Source: Bacteroides sp. MSB163 (GTDB taxonomy: Bacteria; Bacteroidota; Bacteroidia; Bacteroidales; Bacteroidaceae). From it: a DNA stretch of 64,000 nt. A program made the position numbers and the translations under genes. Position 1 is the first letter of the stretch; the number at the start of each line of letters is the position of its first letter. This document shows, in pieces, positions 19,589 to 28,849 of the stretch. The stretch is taken from contig NZ_CP143867.1 in assembly GCF_036416795.1 (NCBI RefSeq), forward strand, positions 806,001 to 870,000, read 5' to 3'. The notes beneath the pieces are model-generated. The model did no database searches. It saw only the letters and a list, made by a program, of their open reading frames with translations, and was not told where the DNA came from.

Positions 19589-20755
19589 ATGAAGAAACTT
19601 CTGCTACTGATCTTTTTATTGTGCAGTACCTTCTGGTGTCAGGCACAAACAGACCGGGTTATTTTGGGTGACGAACAAACTTCCGAGTATTTTCCCATCC
19701 TAAAAGATAAACGGATTGGCATTTTCTCTAATCATACAGGAATGATAGGGGATAAACATCTATTGGATGTCCTTTTAGAAAACAAGTTCAATGTAGTTGC
19801 CATTTTCTCGCCCGAACATGGTTTCCGTGGAGATGCGGATGCAGGCGAGCATGTATCCAGTTCGGTGGACTCTAAAACAGGGGTGCCAATTCTTTCTCTT
19901 TATGAAGGGAAGGATAAAAAGCCAAGTAAGGCTTCGATGCAGAAATTTGATATTCTGATAGTAGATATACAGGACGTAGGATTACGTTTTTACACCTATT
20001 ACATAACGATGTGCCGGCTAATGGATGTCTGTGCGGAATATAATAAGAAAGTTTTGTTATTAGACCGTCCTAATCCGAATGGGCACTATGTAGATGGACC
20101 GATTCTGGATATGAAATATAAATCAGGTGTGGGATGGTTGCCGATTCCTATTGTACACGGAATGACATTAGGGGAACTTGCACTAATGATTAATGGAGAA
20201 GGTTGGTTGCCTGGTTCACGCAAATGTGATCTGGCAGTGATCAAATGCAAGAATTATACACATCAGACTAAATATCAGTTGCCAATTCCCCCATCTCCTA
20301 ACTTACCGAACATGAAGTCGATATATCTGTATCCGGCTACATGCTTTTTCGAGGCAACTCCCGTCAGCTTGGGTAGAGGAACTTCACTCCCATTTCAGGT
20401 TTATGGGCATCCCAATATGACCGGATATAGCTACAGTTTCACCCCAAGAAGTATTCCCGGAGCAAAGAATCCGCCGCAGCTGAATAAACTGTGCCATGGA
20501 GTAGACCTAAGCAATATGAGTGATGAAGAAATCTGGAAACAAGGTGTAGATTTATCTTATGTCATCGATGCATATCGTAATCTGAATCTGGATGATCATT
20601 TCTTCCGTCCATTCTTTGAATTGCTGGTAGGAAGGGATTATGTACGGAAAATGATAAAAGAAGGAAAAAGTGCCGATGAAATTAAAGCTATGTGGAAAGA
20701 TGACGTTGAGAAATTCAAGGTGCAACGCAAACCATATCTGCTTTACGAAGAATAA
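19589..20755 (+). CDS. namZ: NamZ-type exo-beta-N-acetylmuramidase (DUF1343)
   Basis: 388 residues from ATG 19589, chosen because it opens a clear signal peptide (MKKLLLLIFLLCSTFWCQAQ); the frame is open 36 codons further upstream. DUF1343 hallmarks: KRIGIFSNHTG, FSPEHGFRGDADAGEHV, DIQDVGLRFYTY, LDRPNPNGHYVDGP, EATPVSLGRGTSLPFQ. Bacillus subtilis NamZ of this family releases MurNAc from the non-reducing end of peptidoglycan fragments. A second member lies at 32581-33813. Having two suggests different fragment preferences or a step before and after another trimming enzyme. Acts in the periplasm. Confidence 0.88.
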   Translation: MKKLLLLIFLLCSTFWCQAQTDRVILGDEQTSEYFPILKDKRIGIFSNHTGMIGDKHLLDVLLENKFNVVAIFSPEHGFRGDADAGEHVSSSVDSKTGVPILSLYEGKDKKPSKASMQKFDILIVDIQDVGLRFYTYYITMCRLMDVCAEYNKKVLLLDRPNPNGHYVDGPILDMKYKSGVGWLPIPIVHGMTLGELALMINGEGWLPGSRKCDLAVIKCKNYTHQTKYQLPIPPSPNLPNMKSIYLYPATCFFEATPVSLGRGTSLPFQVYGHPNMTGYSYSFTPRSIPGAKNPPQLNKLCHGVDLSNMSDEEIWKQGVDLSYVIDAYRNLNLDDHFFRPFFELLVGRDYVRKMIKEGKSADEIKAMWKDDVEKFKVQRKPYLLYEE

Positions 20756-20768
20756 ATTCATGTACTAT

Positions 20769-20783
20769 TATAAATCATAAATC
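20769..20783 (+). repeat. Two-unit heptanucleotide repeat
   Basis: TATAAAT then CATAAAT lies in the 34-bp gap between namZ and the symporter gene. The same 7-bp family recurs as four units at 39186-39214. Confidence 0.45.
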
Positions 20784-20789
20784 AACCCT

Positions 20790-22238
20790 ATGAGCCCGAT
20801 ATCTGTAATCATTACTATTGCCGCTTATTTCGTGATCTTGTTCACTATATCTTATATAGCCGGCAGAAAAGCCGACAATGAAGGTTTTTTTGTTGGTAAC
20901 CGTAAATCGGCCTGGTATGTTGTGGCATTTGCCATGATTGGATCCAGCATCTCCGGAGTGACGTATGTATCAGTACCGGGTATGGTGGCTGCCAGTAGTT
21001 TCGGCTACCTGCAAATGGTATTGGGATTTGTTGCGGGACAGTTCATTATAGCATTCGTATTGACGCCACTGTTCTACCGGATGAACCTGGTATCCATCTA
21101 TGAATATCTCGAAAATCGCTTTGGTATGTCTTCCTACCGGACAGGCGCATGGTTCTTCTTCATCTCTAAGATGCTGGGAGCCGCGGTACGTTTGTTCCTC
21201 GTATGTCTGACACTTCAACTGCTGGTATTCGAACCGTTTGAATTACCATTTATTTTGAATGTGACCATTACCGTAGCATTAGTATGGCTCTATACGTTCC
21301 GGGGTGGAGTAAAATCTCTGATCTGGACAGATTCACTCAAAACATTCTGCCTGGTGGTATCCGTAGTTCTCTGCATCAGTTATATTGCTTCCGATCTCAA
21401 TCTGTCGCTTAACAGTATGATCAGTACAATAGCCGATAGTGACATGTCACGCATCTTCTTCTTTGACGATGTAAACAGTAAACAATATTTCTTCAAACAA
21501 TTCTTTGCCGGGGCATTCACTATGATCGCCATGACAGGACTGGATCAAGACATGATGCAACGTAACCTCAGCTGCAAGAACTTCAAAGATTCACAGAAAA
21601 ATATGATTACGAGTGTTATATCACAGTTCTTCGTAATTCTGTTGTTCCTGATGCTGGGAGTATTGCTTTATATCTTCGCTGGTAACCAAGGCATTCAGGT
21701 AGAAAAGAGCGATGAACTCTTCCCATTGATAGCCACCGGTAACTACTTTCCTGCAATTGTAGGTATCTTGTTCATCATCGGACTTATTTCTTCGGCTTAT
21801 TCCGCCGCCGGCTCAGCACTGACAGCTTTAACAACTTCCTTTACAGTGGATATCCTCGGGACAAAAGGCAGGACGGAAGAAGAAATCGTAAAGATACGCA
21901 AGCGGGTACATATTGGTATGGCTGTAATTATGGGTATCACGATATTCGTATTCAACCTATTGAATAACACAAGTGTAATCGATGCCGTATATATACTGGC
22001 AAGTTATACATACGGCCCCATTCTCGGATTATTCGCATTCGGTATATTCATGAAGCAACAGGTTCGCGACAAATATATCCCATTGGTAGCCATCCTTTCC
22101 CCAATCCTTTGCTTCATCCTGCAAAAGAATTCGGAAGCCTGGTTCAATGGATATCAGTTCAGCTACGAACTACTGATATTCAACGCTCTGCTCACGTTTA
22201 TCGGACTCTGCCTATTGATCAGAAAAGATAAGAACTAA
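20790..22238 (+). CDS. Sodium:solute symporter (SSS/SLC5 family)
   Basis: 482 residues with about 13 predicted membrane helices. SSS-family features include the N-terminal ISYIAGRKADNEGFFVGNRKS, the GSSISGVTYVSVPG loop near residue 52, and LISSAYSAAGSALTALTTSF near residue 330, which carries the conserved sodium-site serines and threonines. It would import a small product of periplasmic digestion across the inner membrane. In this context MurNAc, GlcNAc or another amino sugar is likely, but the substrate cannot be read from sequence. It is 35 bp after namZ and 23 bp before the amidase gene, consistent with one operon. Confidence 0.88.
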   Translation: MSPISVIITIAAYFVILFTISYIAGRKADNEGFFVGNRKSAWYVVAFAMIGSSISGVTYVSVPGMVAASSFGYLQMVLGFVAGQFIIAFVLTPLFYRMNLVSIYEYLENRFGMSSYRTGAWFFFISKMLGAAVRLFLVCLTLQLLVFEPFELPFILNVTITVALVWLYTFRGGVKSLIWTDSLKTFCLVVSVVLCISYIASDLNLSLNSMISTIADSDMSRIFFFDDVNSKQYFFKQFFAGAFTMIAMTGLDQDMMQRNLSCKNFKDSQKNMITSVISQFFVILLFLMLGVLLYIFAGNQGIQVEKSDELFPLIATGNYFPAIVGILFIIGLISSAYSAAGSALTALTTSFTVDILGTKGRTEEEIVKIRKRVHIGMAVIMGITIFVFNLLNNTSVIDAVYILASYTYGPILGLFAFGIFMKQQVRDKYIPLVAILSPILCFILQKNSEAWFNGYQFSYELLIFNALLTFIGLCLLIRKDKN

Positions 22239-22260
22239 TAATTAACTTAATACATCATCC

Positions 22261-25200
22261 ATGAATGTAAGACTTCATTTTTTGTTCACTTTGCTCACCG
22301 CCTCCCTGATCCCCCAGACGGGAGGCGCGCAAGAGCTTCCGACGGATGTCCGCCAGGAAATCGGTAAGTTTCTGGACGCAACCGCACGGAAAGAGGTTTC
22401 CGTAGGGCGCATCCGGATTGACTCTGTCGCCATTGAAGAAAATACGTTGCAATTATTCGCTAACATGAACTGTGCATATATTCCTTTCCGGGAAGATAAT
22501 GTGACAGAGATTTATCAAGGTGTGCAGGCACTGCTTCCGGCAGAGTTTTCAAAATACAACCTGCAAATCCGCACGAATAAGCGTAGCATTGAAGAATTAA
22601 TCCCCCAAGCACTACGCAGCAAAAAGGACAAAAAAGCCAAAACATTCAATCCTGCCGGGACAAAACCTTTAGTAACGGCCCTTTCTACCCCCTATACCCC
22701 TACAAATGGCCTAAAGAACCGTCACATTGCCTTGTGGCAGAGTCACGGCTTCTATTATGAGCCCAAACTGACACGTTGGGAATGGCAACGCGCCCGCATC
22801 TTCCAGACGGTGGAGGATTTATATACGCAAAGTTATGTACTGCCTTTCCTGGTTCCCATGTTGGAGAATGCAGGAGCTAATGTGCTGATGCCCCGTGAAC
22901 GGGATAGCCAAATGGCAGAAGTTGTCGTAGACAATGACGGTTGTCTTCACTCCCGTTCCGTTTATACAGAAAAGATAGGCGATAAGAACTGGATGCAAGG
23001 TACCGGTGAAGGTTTCGCCCATCTGCGCGATCAATATATCAATTTCGAGAACCCATTCCGTGAAGGAACTTTCCGCACTGTCGAGACGGTGAAAGGTAAG
23101 AAGGAGAAAGAAAGTACTGCCGAATGGATTCCTGAACTCCCCTCAACCGGACAGTACGCCGTTTATGTATCCTATAAATCATTGCCAAACAGTACGGATG
23201 ATGCCCTTTACACCGTTTATCACAAAGGAGGAGTATCCCAATTCAAAGTGAACCAACAGATGGGTGGCGGCACCTGGATTTATCTGGGTACATTTGGTTT
23301 TGATGCCGGAAAAAGCGATGCCGGAAAAGTCGTTTTAAGCAATCGTTCTGAGAAAGCCGGACGTATCGTTACCGCTGATGCCGTAAAAATCGGAGGTGGT
23401 ATGGGAAATATGGCCCGCCGTATCTCTGATGCAGGTGCCACAGAGAATATTAAAAGTTCTCAAGCTACAGGAGCTACGAGTTACGAGCTACAAGCTACAA
23501 GTGCCATGCAGCATGACGGCGCAGCCAACTCGTCACTCGTAGCTCGCAGTTCGTCACTATACGAGATAAGCGGTTATCCCCGTTTCTGCGAGGCAGCACG
23601 CTACTGGCTTCAATGGGCAGGTATTCCGGACAGTGTTTATTCCGACAGCCAGGGCAAGAATGACTATACGGATGATTACAAATGTCGCGGTATCTGGGTG
23701 AATTACCTTGCCGGTGGTTCTACGGTTAACCCGACAGAACAAGGACTGAATATCCCGGTAGATATGGCTTTCGCCTTCCATTCAGATGCAGGAACTACGC
23801 TAAACGATTCCATCATCGGAACACTGGGTATCTACTATACCAACGTTTACAATGAAGAATACGCTAACGGAGCATCCCGCTATCTGGCACACGACATGAC
23901 AGACCTGATTCAGTCAAATATCGTACGGGATATCCGCAGCCTATACGAACCGGATTGGACACGCCGCGGTATGTGGAACCAATCCTACTACGAAGCACGT
24001 GTGCCCCGTGTACCCACTATGTTGCTGGAATTACTTTCTCACCAGAACTTTGCAGACATGCGTTATGGTTTAGATCCACGCTTCCGTTTTACGGTAAGCC
24101 GTGCAATCTATAAAGGTATGCTGCAATTCATTTGCTCGCAATACCACATGGACTATATCGTTCAGCCGTTGCCTGTCGACAATATGGCATTGAAAATGGT
24201 AGGCGAGAATGAAATAGAACTGACCTGGCAACCTGTGGCCGATCCACTGGAACCAACGGCAAATGCTGAGAAATACATTGTTTATACTCGCATCGGAGAT
24301 GGCGATTTCGACAATGGCGTGTTGGTAGATAAGAATGCCTATCGCACTCCCCTCCCTGCCGGCATGGTATGCAGTTATAAAGTAACCGCCGTGAACAAGG
24401 GTGGAGAAAGTTTCCCGTCCGAAATACTCTCTGCAGGACGCGCTTTCAACGAGAAAGGAACAGTACTCGTAGTAAACGGCTTCGACCGTATCAGTGCTCC
24501 GGCAGATTTTGTCGCACCTGTTCCCGGAGATACTTTACTTGCCGGTTTCTTAGATGATCTGGACCACGGCGTACCTTATCTGAAAGATATCAGCTACATC
24601 GGTAAGATGAAAGAATACCGTCGTTCCATTCCATGGATGGACGACGATGCTTCCGGCTTCGGCGACAGCTATGGCAATTACGAAGATAAAGTAATCGCCG
24701 GAAACACATTCGATTATCCCGCTATTCATGGAGCCGCTATTTTGAAAGCCGGATATTCTTTCATATCTTGCAGCGATGAAAGTGTGGAAAATAAGACAAT
24801 GAACCTGAACGACTATAAGTATGTAGACCTGATATTGGGTAAAGAGTGTCAGACTAAAATGGGACGTGACGGTGTGAAGCCGTTAGAGTTCAAAACATTC
24901 AGCCAGCCTATGCAGGAAGCTATCACCGCATATTGCGGACAAGGCGGAAACATCTTCGTCTCGGGCGCTTATGTAGGAACCGACCTTTGGGACAATCGTC
25001 TTGCCCCAGCTCAGGAGTCCGATAAGAAATTTGCAACAGAAGTCCTGAAATATAAGTGGCGCGTGGGGCAGGCAGCTACAGAGGGTAAGGTGAAATGTGT
25101 AGCTTCACCGTTCCCCGCCCTTTCAGGCAACTATACATACCATAATGAACTGAATGCAGACAGCTATGTGGTAGAATCACCGGATGCCATCGAACCGGCA

Positions 25201-25392
25201 ACAAAAGACACATACACCGTAATGCGCTATTCGGAAAACAACCTGAGCGCCGGAGTAGCTTATAAAGGCGACTACAAGACCTGTATACTGGGCTTCCCGT
25301 TCGAAGCATTACGTACCACCGCTGAAAGAGAAGCGTTGATGAGTGCCATCCTGACATTCTTCAATGAAAAAACAGATTCATTCAAGCAATAA
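22261..25392 (+). CDS. N-acetylmuramoyl-L-alanine amidase-like protein with inserted golvesin-type domain
   Basis: 1043 residues with a signal peptide (to about GGAQ). The zinc amidase (Amidase_3) fold appears split. The first zinc histidine and Glu fit ALWQSHG (about residue 157) and LTRWEWQRA (about 173). The second histidine fits FAFHSDAG (about 507), and the catalytic Glu fits MLLELLSHQNFADM (about 589). Between them lies a jelly-roll of the golvesin/xanthan-lyase type (YAVYVSYKSLPNS to TADAVKIGGG, about 297-380), then the palindromic insert (401-435). A fibronectin-III domain (about 645-730) and a ThuA/amidotransferase-like C-terminal domain follow. It should remove stem peptides from MurNAc in the periplasm. 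Family databases may label it xanthan lyase-like. Confidence 0.75.
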   Translation: MNVRLHFLFTLLTASLIPQTGGAQELPTDVRQEIGKFLDATARKEVSVGRIRIDSVAIEENTLQLFANMNCAYIPFREDNVTEIYQGVQALLPAEFSKYNLQIRTNKRSIEELIPQALRSKKDKKAKTFNPAGTKPLVTALSTPYTPTNGLKNRHIALWQSHGFYYEPKLTRWEWQRARIFQTVEDLYTQSYVLPFLVPMLENAGANVLMPRERDSQMAEVVVDNDGCLHSRSVYTEKIGDKNWMQGTGEGFAHLRDQYINFENPFREGTFRTVETVKGKKEKESTAEWIPELPSTGQYAVYVSYKSLPNSTDDALYTVYHKGGVSQFKVNQQMGGGTWIYLGTFGFDAGKSDAGKVVLSNRSEKAGRIVTADAVKIGGGMGNMARRISDAGATENIKSSQATGATSYELQATSAMQHDGAANSSLVARSSSLYEISGYPRFCEAARYWLQWAGIPDSVYSDSQGKNDYTDDYKCRGIWVNYLAGGSTVNPTEQGLNIPVDMAFAFHSDAGTTLNDSIIGTLGIYYTNVYNEEYANGASRYLAHDMTDLIQSNIVRDIRSLYEPDWTRRGMWNQSYYEARVPRVPTMLLELLSHQNFADMRYGLDPRFRFTVSRAIYKGMLQFICSQYHMDYIVQPLPVDNMALKMVGENEIELTWQPVADPLEPTANAEKYIVYTRIGDGDFDNGVLVDKNAYRTPLPAGMVCSYKVTAVNKGGESFPSEILSAGRAFNEKGTVLVVNGFDRISAPADFVAPVPGDTLLAGFLDDLDHGVPYLKDISYIGKMKEYRRSIPWMDDDASGFGDSYGNYEDKVIAGNTFDYPAIHGAAILKAGYSFISCSDESVENKTMNLNDYKYVDLILGKECQTKMGRDGVKPLEFKTFSQPMQEAITAYCGQGGNIFVSGAYVGTDLWDNRLAPAQESDKKFATEVLKYKWRVGQAATEGKVKCVASPFPALSGNYTYHNELNADSYVVESPDAIEPATKDTYTVMRYSENNLSAGVAYKGDYKTCILGFPFEALRTTAEREALMSAILTFFNEKTDSFKQ
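23461..23566 (+). repeat. In-frame palindromic element with AGCTACN heptad arms
   Basis: The left arm (23461-23505) is made of imperfect 7-bp units of the type AGCTACR. The core ATGCAGCATGACGGCGCAGCC is at 23506-23526. The right arm (to about 23566) is 7-bp units of the opposite strand sense (ACTCGTC, AGCTCGC, AGTTCGT). It is translated as part of the amidase, giving ATSYELQATSAMQHDGAAN in the linker after the golvesin domain. The core is the same as in the CAATTGA-armed copies downstream, while the arms belong to another heptad family. Confidence 0.8.
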
Positions 25393-25415
25393 CATACTAA
25401 AACCAATCATCATCT

Positions 25416-27275
25416 ATGAAGCGAAGACTTTTAATAATGTTCCTGTTGGGGTGCCTGCTACCGTTTGCGGTACAGGCACAACATGGCACATTCCGTTTTG
25501 CGCAAATTACGGACATCCATTTCAGCCCCAACAACCCCAACCCGACGGAAGACTTACTACGTTCCGTCGCGCAAATAAATGCGACAGACAGTATCGACTT
25601 TGTTTTGGTTACAGGCGACATCACCGAAGAGGGAGACCGTGCCACCATGCTGAAAGTAAAAGAGACATTGGATTTACTGAAAGCGAAGTATTACATGGTC
25701 CTCGGCAACCATGAAACCAAATGGAGCGACTCCGGTTGTACTGCCTTCGGTGAGATTTTCGGCGGCGAACGCTTTGAATTCGAGCATAAAGGCATCCTGT
25801 TTCTGGGTTTCAACTCCGGACCGTTGATGCGTATGGCTTACGGACATGTCGTTCCGCAGGACATCCGCTGGATGACGGAAGAAATGGATAAGTTTGGAAA
25901 AGACAAACCGGTTATACTCGTCACACACTATCCGTTACTGGACGGAGATGTTGATAACTGGTATGAAGTAACAGATGCAGTGCGCCCCTATAACATTCGT
26001 TTGTTCATCGGCGGGCACTATCACCGTAACCGGGATTTGCGTTATGATGGCATTCCGGGTATTTTGATGCGCAGCAACCTGCGTGATAAAGATGGAAAAC
26101 CGGGATATGGCATCTATGATATAACGAAAGATTCGATCCTCGTCTACACTCAACGCATTGGCGAACCGAAAAAGCAATGGGCTGCTTTCTCGCTGATTCA
26201 GCCCTATTATGATCGTAATGGAAAAGCAGAGAAATACCCCGACTTTTCAGTCAACACAGAATACCCGAATGTGAAAGAACAGTGGGTAGTGCAAACCGGT
26301 GCAGGCATCTATTGTTCGCCTACAGTAGAAAAAGACAAGGTGTTCGTCGGAGACGATATGGGGTACCTTACTTGCTATGCCTTGAAGAATGGAAAGAAAC
26401 TGTGGAATTTCCAGTCCGGTAAGCGCATTGTAGGCACTCCGGCTGCGGCAGATGGTATAGTAGTATTCGGTTCTGCCGACCGTAACATCTACGGTCTGAA
26501 CAGTAAAGACGGAAAACTGCTATGGACTGTAAAAGCAAAAGACCCGGTACTGGGTGCGGTAACCATTGAAAATGGAATTGCCTACATTGGTGCCAGCGAT
26601 TCTACTTTCCGTGCTATTGATATCCATACAGGCAAAGTCGTCTGGGCATATACCGGTGTGAAAGGATACATTGAAACCAAGCCACTGGTAACAGCCGACA
26701 AAGTGATCTTCGGTGCCTGGGACAATACCCTCTATGCATTGAATAAGGCAGACGGCAAGGAATTATGGAAGTGGACAGGCGGTTTAACGCGCATGCACTT
26801 CTCACCCGCAGCCGTATGGCCGGTAGCCGCAGAAGGCAAAGTATTTATCACTGACCCGCAACGGGCCATGACGGCTATCAATATAGAAAACGGAGAAACA
26901 GTGTGGCGCACTTTCCAGTCTATGGTACGTGAAACGATTGGCCTGTCGGAAGATGGAACGCGTGTATTCAGCAAGACCATGAACGACAGTATTGTCTGCT
27001 ATGCCACACAAGGAGATCAACCCCGCGAATTATGGGCAAGCAACGTCGGCTTCGGATACGAACATGCACCCTCCATGCAAGTGGAAAAGGGAAGCGTAAT
27101 GTTCGGCAGTACCAAGGAAGGACTGATCTTTGCTTTGGAAGCCCAAACCGGTAAAGTCTTGTGGAAACATAAGATAGGTAACTCGCTGATCAGTACCGTA
27201 GTGCCGCTGAACGGGCGACAGGTATTGTTCACAGCTACCAGTGGCGAAGTGGGACTTTTGGCAATTGACAATTGA
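25416..27275 (+). CDS. Secreted metallophosphoesterase fused to a PQQ-like beta-propeller
   Basis: 619 residues with a signal peptide (to about VQAQ). The N-terminal calcineurin-like phosphoesterase has FAQITDIHFSP (D-x-H), LVTGDITEEG (GD), MVLGNHETKW (GNHE), VTHYPLLDG and IGGHYHRNRD (GHxH), all in order between residues 15 and 205. From about residue 280 there are six or seven PQQ-like propeller repeats (GYLTCYALKNGKKLWNFQSG and similar). It is probably a periplasmic phosphodiesterase or phosphatase with a binding propeller; the substrate is unknown. The last three codons before the stop (IDN) come from the left arm of the element at 27262. Confidence 0.85.
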   Translation: MKRRLLIMFLLGCLLPFAVQAQHGTFRFAQITDIHFSPNNPNPTEDLLRSVAQINATDSIDFVLVTGDITEEGDRATMLKVKETLDLLKAKYYMVLGNHETKWSDSGCTAFGEIFGGERFEFEHKGILFLGFNSGPLMRMAYGHVVPQDIRWMTEEMDKFGKDKPVILVTHYPLLDGDVDNWYEVTDAVRPYNIRLFIGGHYHRNRDLRYDGIPGILMRSNLRDKDGKPGYGIYDITKDSILVYTQRIGEPKKQWAAFSLIQPYYDRNGKAEKYPDFSVNTEYPNVKEQWVVQTGAGIYCSPTVEKDKVFVGDDMGYLTCYALKNGKKLWNFQSGKRIVGTPAAADGIVVFGSADRNIYGLNSKDGKLLWTVKAKDPVLGAVTIENGIAYIGASDSTFRAIDIHTGKVVWAYTGVKGYIETKPLVTADKVIFGAWDNTLYALNKADGKELWKWTGGLTRMHFSPAAVWPVAAEGKVFITDPQRAMTAINIENGETVWRTFQSMVRETIGLSEDGTRVFSKTMNDSIVCYATQGDQPRELWASNVGFGYEHAPSMQVEKGSVMFGSTKEGLIFALEAQTGKVLWKHKIGNSLISTVVPLNGRQVLFTATSGEVGLLAIDN

Positions 27276-27400
27276 CAGTTATTTGATAGAATAGAAAACA
27301 TTAAAAACAAAAGATAGAATATGGAAAACAAAAAGGTAGAAAATACTACAGCCAATCCCAAATCCCCAATTGTCAATTGTCAATTGTCAATTGTCAATTG
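27262..27400 (+). repeat. Heptad arms straddling a gene junction
   Basis: The left arm CAATTGACAATTGACAGTT (27262-27280) supplies the stop region of the phosphoesterase gene. The right arm (27367-27400), units of CAATTGT, lies inside the N-terminal coding part of the next gene. The roughly 86-bp loop contains the stop of one gene and the start codon (27321) of the other and lacks the ATGCAGCATGA core. Arms could fold the gene junction into one hairpin in the mRNA. Confidence 0.7.
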
Positions 27401-28847
27401 TTTTATTCCCTTTGCGGGAGCTGCACAAGCGGAAAAGACAGTAAAAGGCCTGCAAGAAACCGGCTTAGTGAATAACATTTATCTGCTCGCCCTACCGGAC
27501 GTTACAGAAAACCTGCCCGGATGCAGTACCCTGCACATGCAATCCATCCAGTCCAGTGCGGCCATAAGAGACATAGCCGGACATAGCGATGCAGAATATA
27601 CGCTGATCTATACAAAATATACGACACTCGAACTGGGTTTATTCGCCCTGGAGCGTATGATACACATTGCTGAAGACAGCGGTGCAGGCATGGTATATGC
27701 TGACCGCTACCAGGTAAAGGAAGGCAAGCAAACCAATGCCCCGGTGATCGATTATCAATTCGGCTCATTGCGCGATGATTTCGACTTCGGTTCCGTACTG
27801 TTATTCCGTACGGATGCATTCAAGGAAGCCGCCGCCCGCATGAATGAAGACGAATATAAATTTGCCGGGCTTTATGACCTTCGCCTGAAAGTAAGCCAGA
27901 ACGAAAGCCTGGTACACATCAATGAGTATCTGTACAGCGAAATCGAAGATGATACCCGCAAGAGCGGCGAGAAGATATTCGATTACGTGGATCCCAGAAA
28001 CCGCGACCGCCAGATTGAAATGGAACAGGCTTGTACCGCGCATCTGAAAGAAATCGGCGGCTATCTGGTACCTGAATTCAAACAGATAGAATTCTCAGCG
28101 GGAAACTTCGAATATGAAGCTTCGGTTATCATCCCCGTACGCAATCGTATCCGTACCATCCGCGATGCCATCCATTCGGTATTGAAGCAGAAGACCGACT
28201 TTAAGTTCAACCTGATTATCATCGACAACCACTCTACGGACGGGACCACAGAAGCTATTGACGAATTCAAGAACGACGAACGCCTCATCCATATCATCCC
28301 CGAACGCAATGACCTAGGTATTGGCGGTTGCTGGAATATGGGGGTGCATCATCCCAAGTGCGGTAAGTTCGCCGTACAACTGGACAGCGACGATGTATAC
28401 AAGGATGAAAATACACTGACTATCATGGTTCGCGCTTTCTATGAACAGAATTGCGCCATGGTGGTAGGTACCTATATGATGACAGACTTCAATATGAACA
28501 TGATTGCTCCGGGTATTATCGACCACAAAGAATGGACACCCGAGAACGGACGCAACAACGCACTCCGTATCAACGGTCTGGGCGCTCCGCGTGCTTTCTA
28601 TACTCCGGTACTGCGTGAAGTGAAAGTTCCGAACACCAGCTATGGTGAAGACTATGCACTGGGATTGAACTTCTCCCGCCAATACCAGATCGGCCGTGTG
28701 TATGACGTAGTTTACCTGTGCCGCCGCTGGGACGACAACTCGGATGCTTCACTGGATATCGTGAAAATGAATGGTCATAATCTGTATAAAGACCGCATCC
28801 GTACCTGGGAGCTCCAGGCACGTGTGGCCATGAATAAAAAAGGATAA
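27321..28847 (+). CDS. Family 2 glycosyltransferase with extra N-terminal domain
   Basis: 508 residues without a signal peptide. Residues 1-30 come partly from heptad repeats (SPIVNCQLSIVNCQLSIVNC). Residues about 35-260 form a domain with glycosyltransferase-like strands (YTLIYTKYTTLELG, MVYADRYQVKEG). A standard GT-A family 2 domain follows: SVIIPVRNRIRTIRDAIHSV near residue 270, IIIDNHSTDGTTE, and the metal-binding LDSDDVY near residue 354. It probably acts in the cytoplasm with a nucleotide sugar. Its stop is 2 bp before the DUF4922 gene, so the two are tightly coupled. A biosynthetic enzyme in a degradative locus is unexpected. Confidence 0.82.
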   Translation: MENKKVENTTANPKSPIVNCQLSIVNCFIPFAGAAQAEKTVKGLQETGLVNNIYLLALPDVTENLPGCSTLHMQSIQSSAAIRDIAGHSDAEYTLIYTKYTTLELGLFALERMIHIAEDSGAGMVYADRYQVKEGKQTNAPVIDYQFGSLRDDFDFGSVLLFRTDAFKEAAARMNEDEYKFAGLYDLRLKVSQNESLVHINEYLYSEIEDDTRKSGEKIFDYVDPRNRDRQIEMEQACTAHLKEIGGYLVPEFKQIEFSAGNFEYEASVIIPVRNRIRTIRDAIHSVLKQKTDFKFNLIIIDNHSTDGTTEAIDEFKNDERLIHIIPERNDLGIGGCWNMGVHHPKCGKFAVQLDSDDVYKDENTLTIMVRAFYEQNCAMVVGTYMMTDFNMNMIAPGIIDHKEWTPENGRNNALRINGLGAPRAFYTPVLREVKVPNTSYGEDYALGLNFSRQYQIGRVYDVVYLCRRWDDNSDASLDIVKMNGHNLYKDRIRTWELQARVAMNKKG

Positions 28848-28849
28848 CT

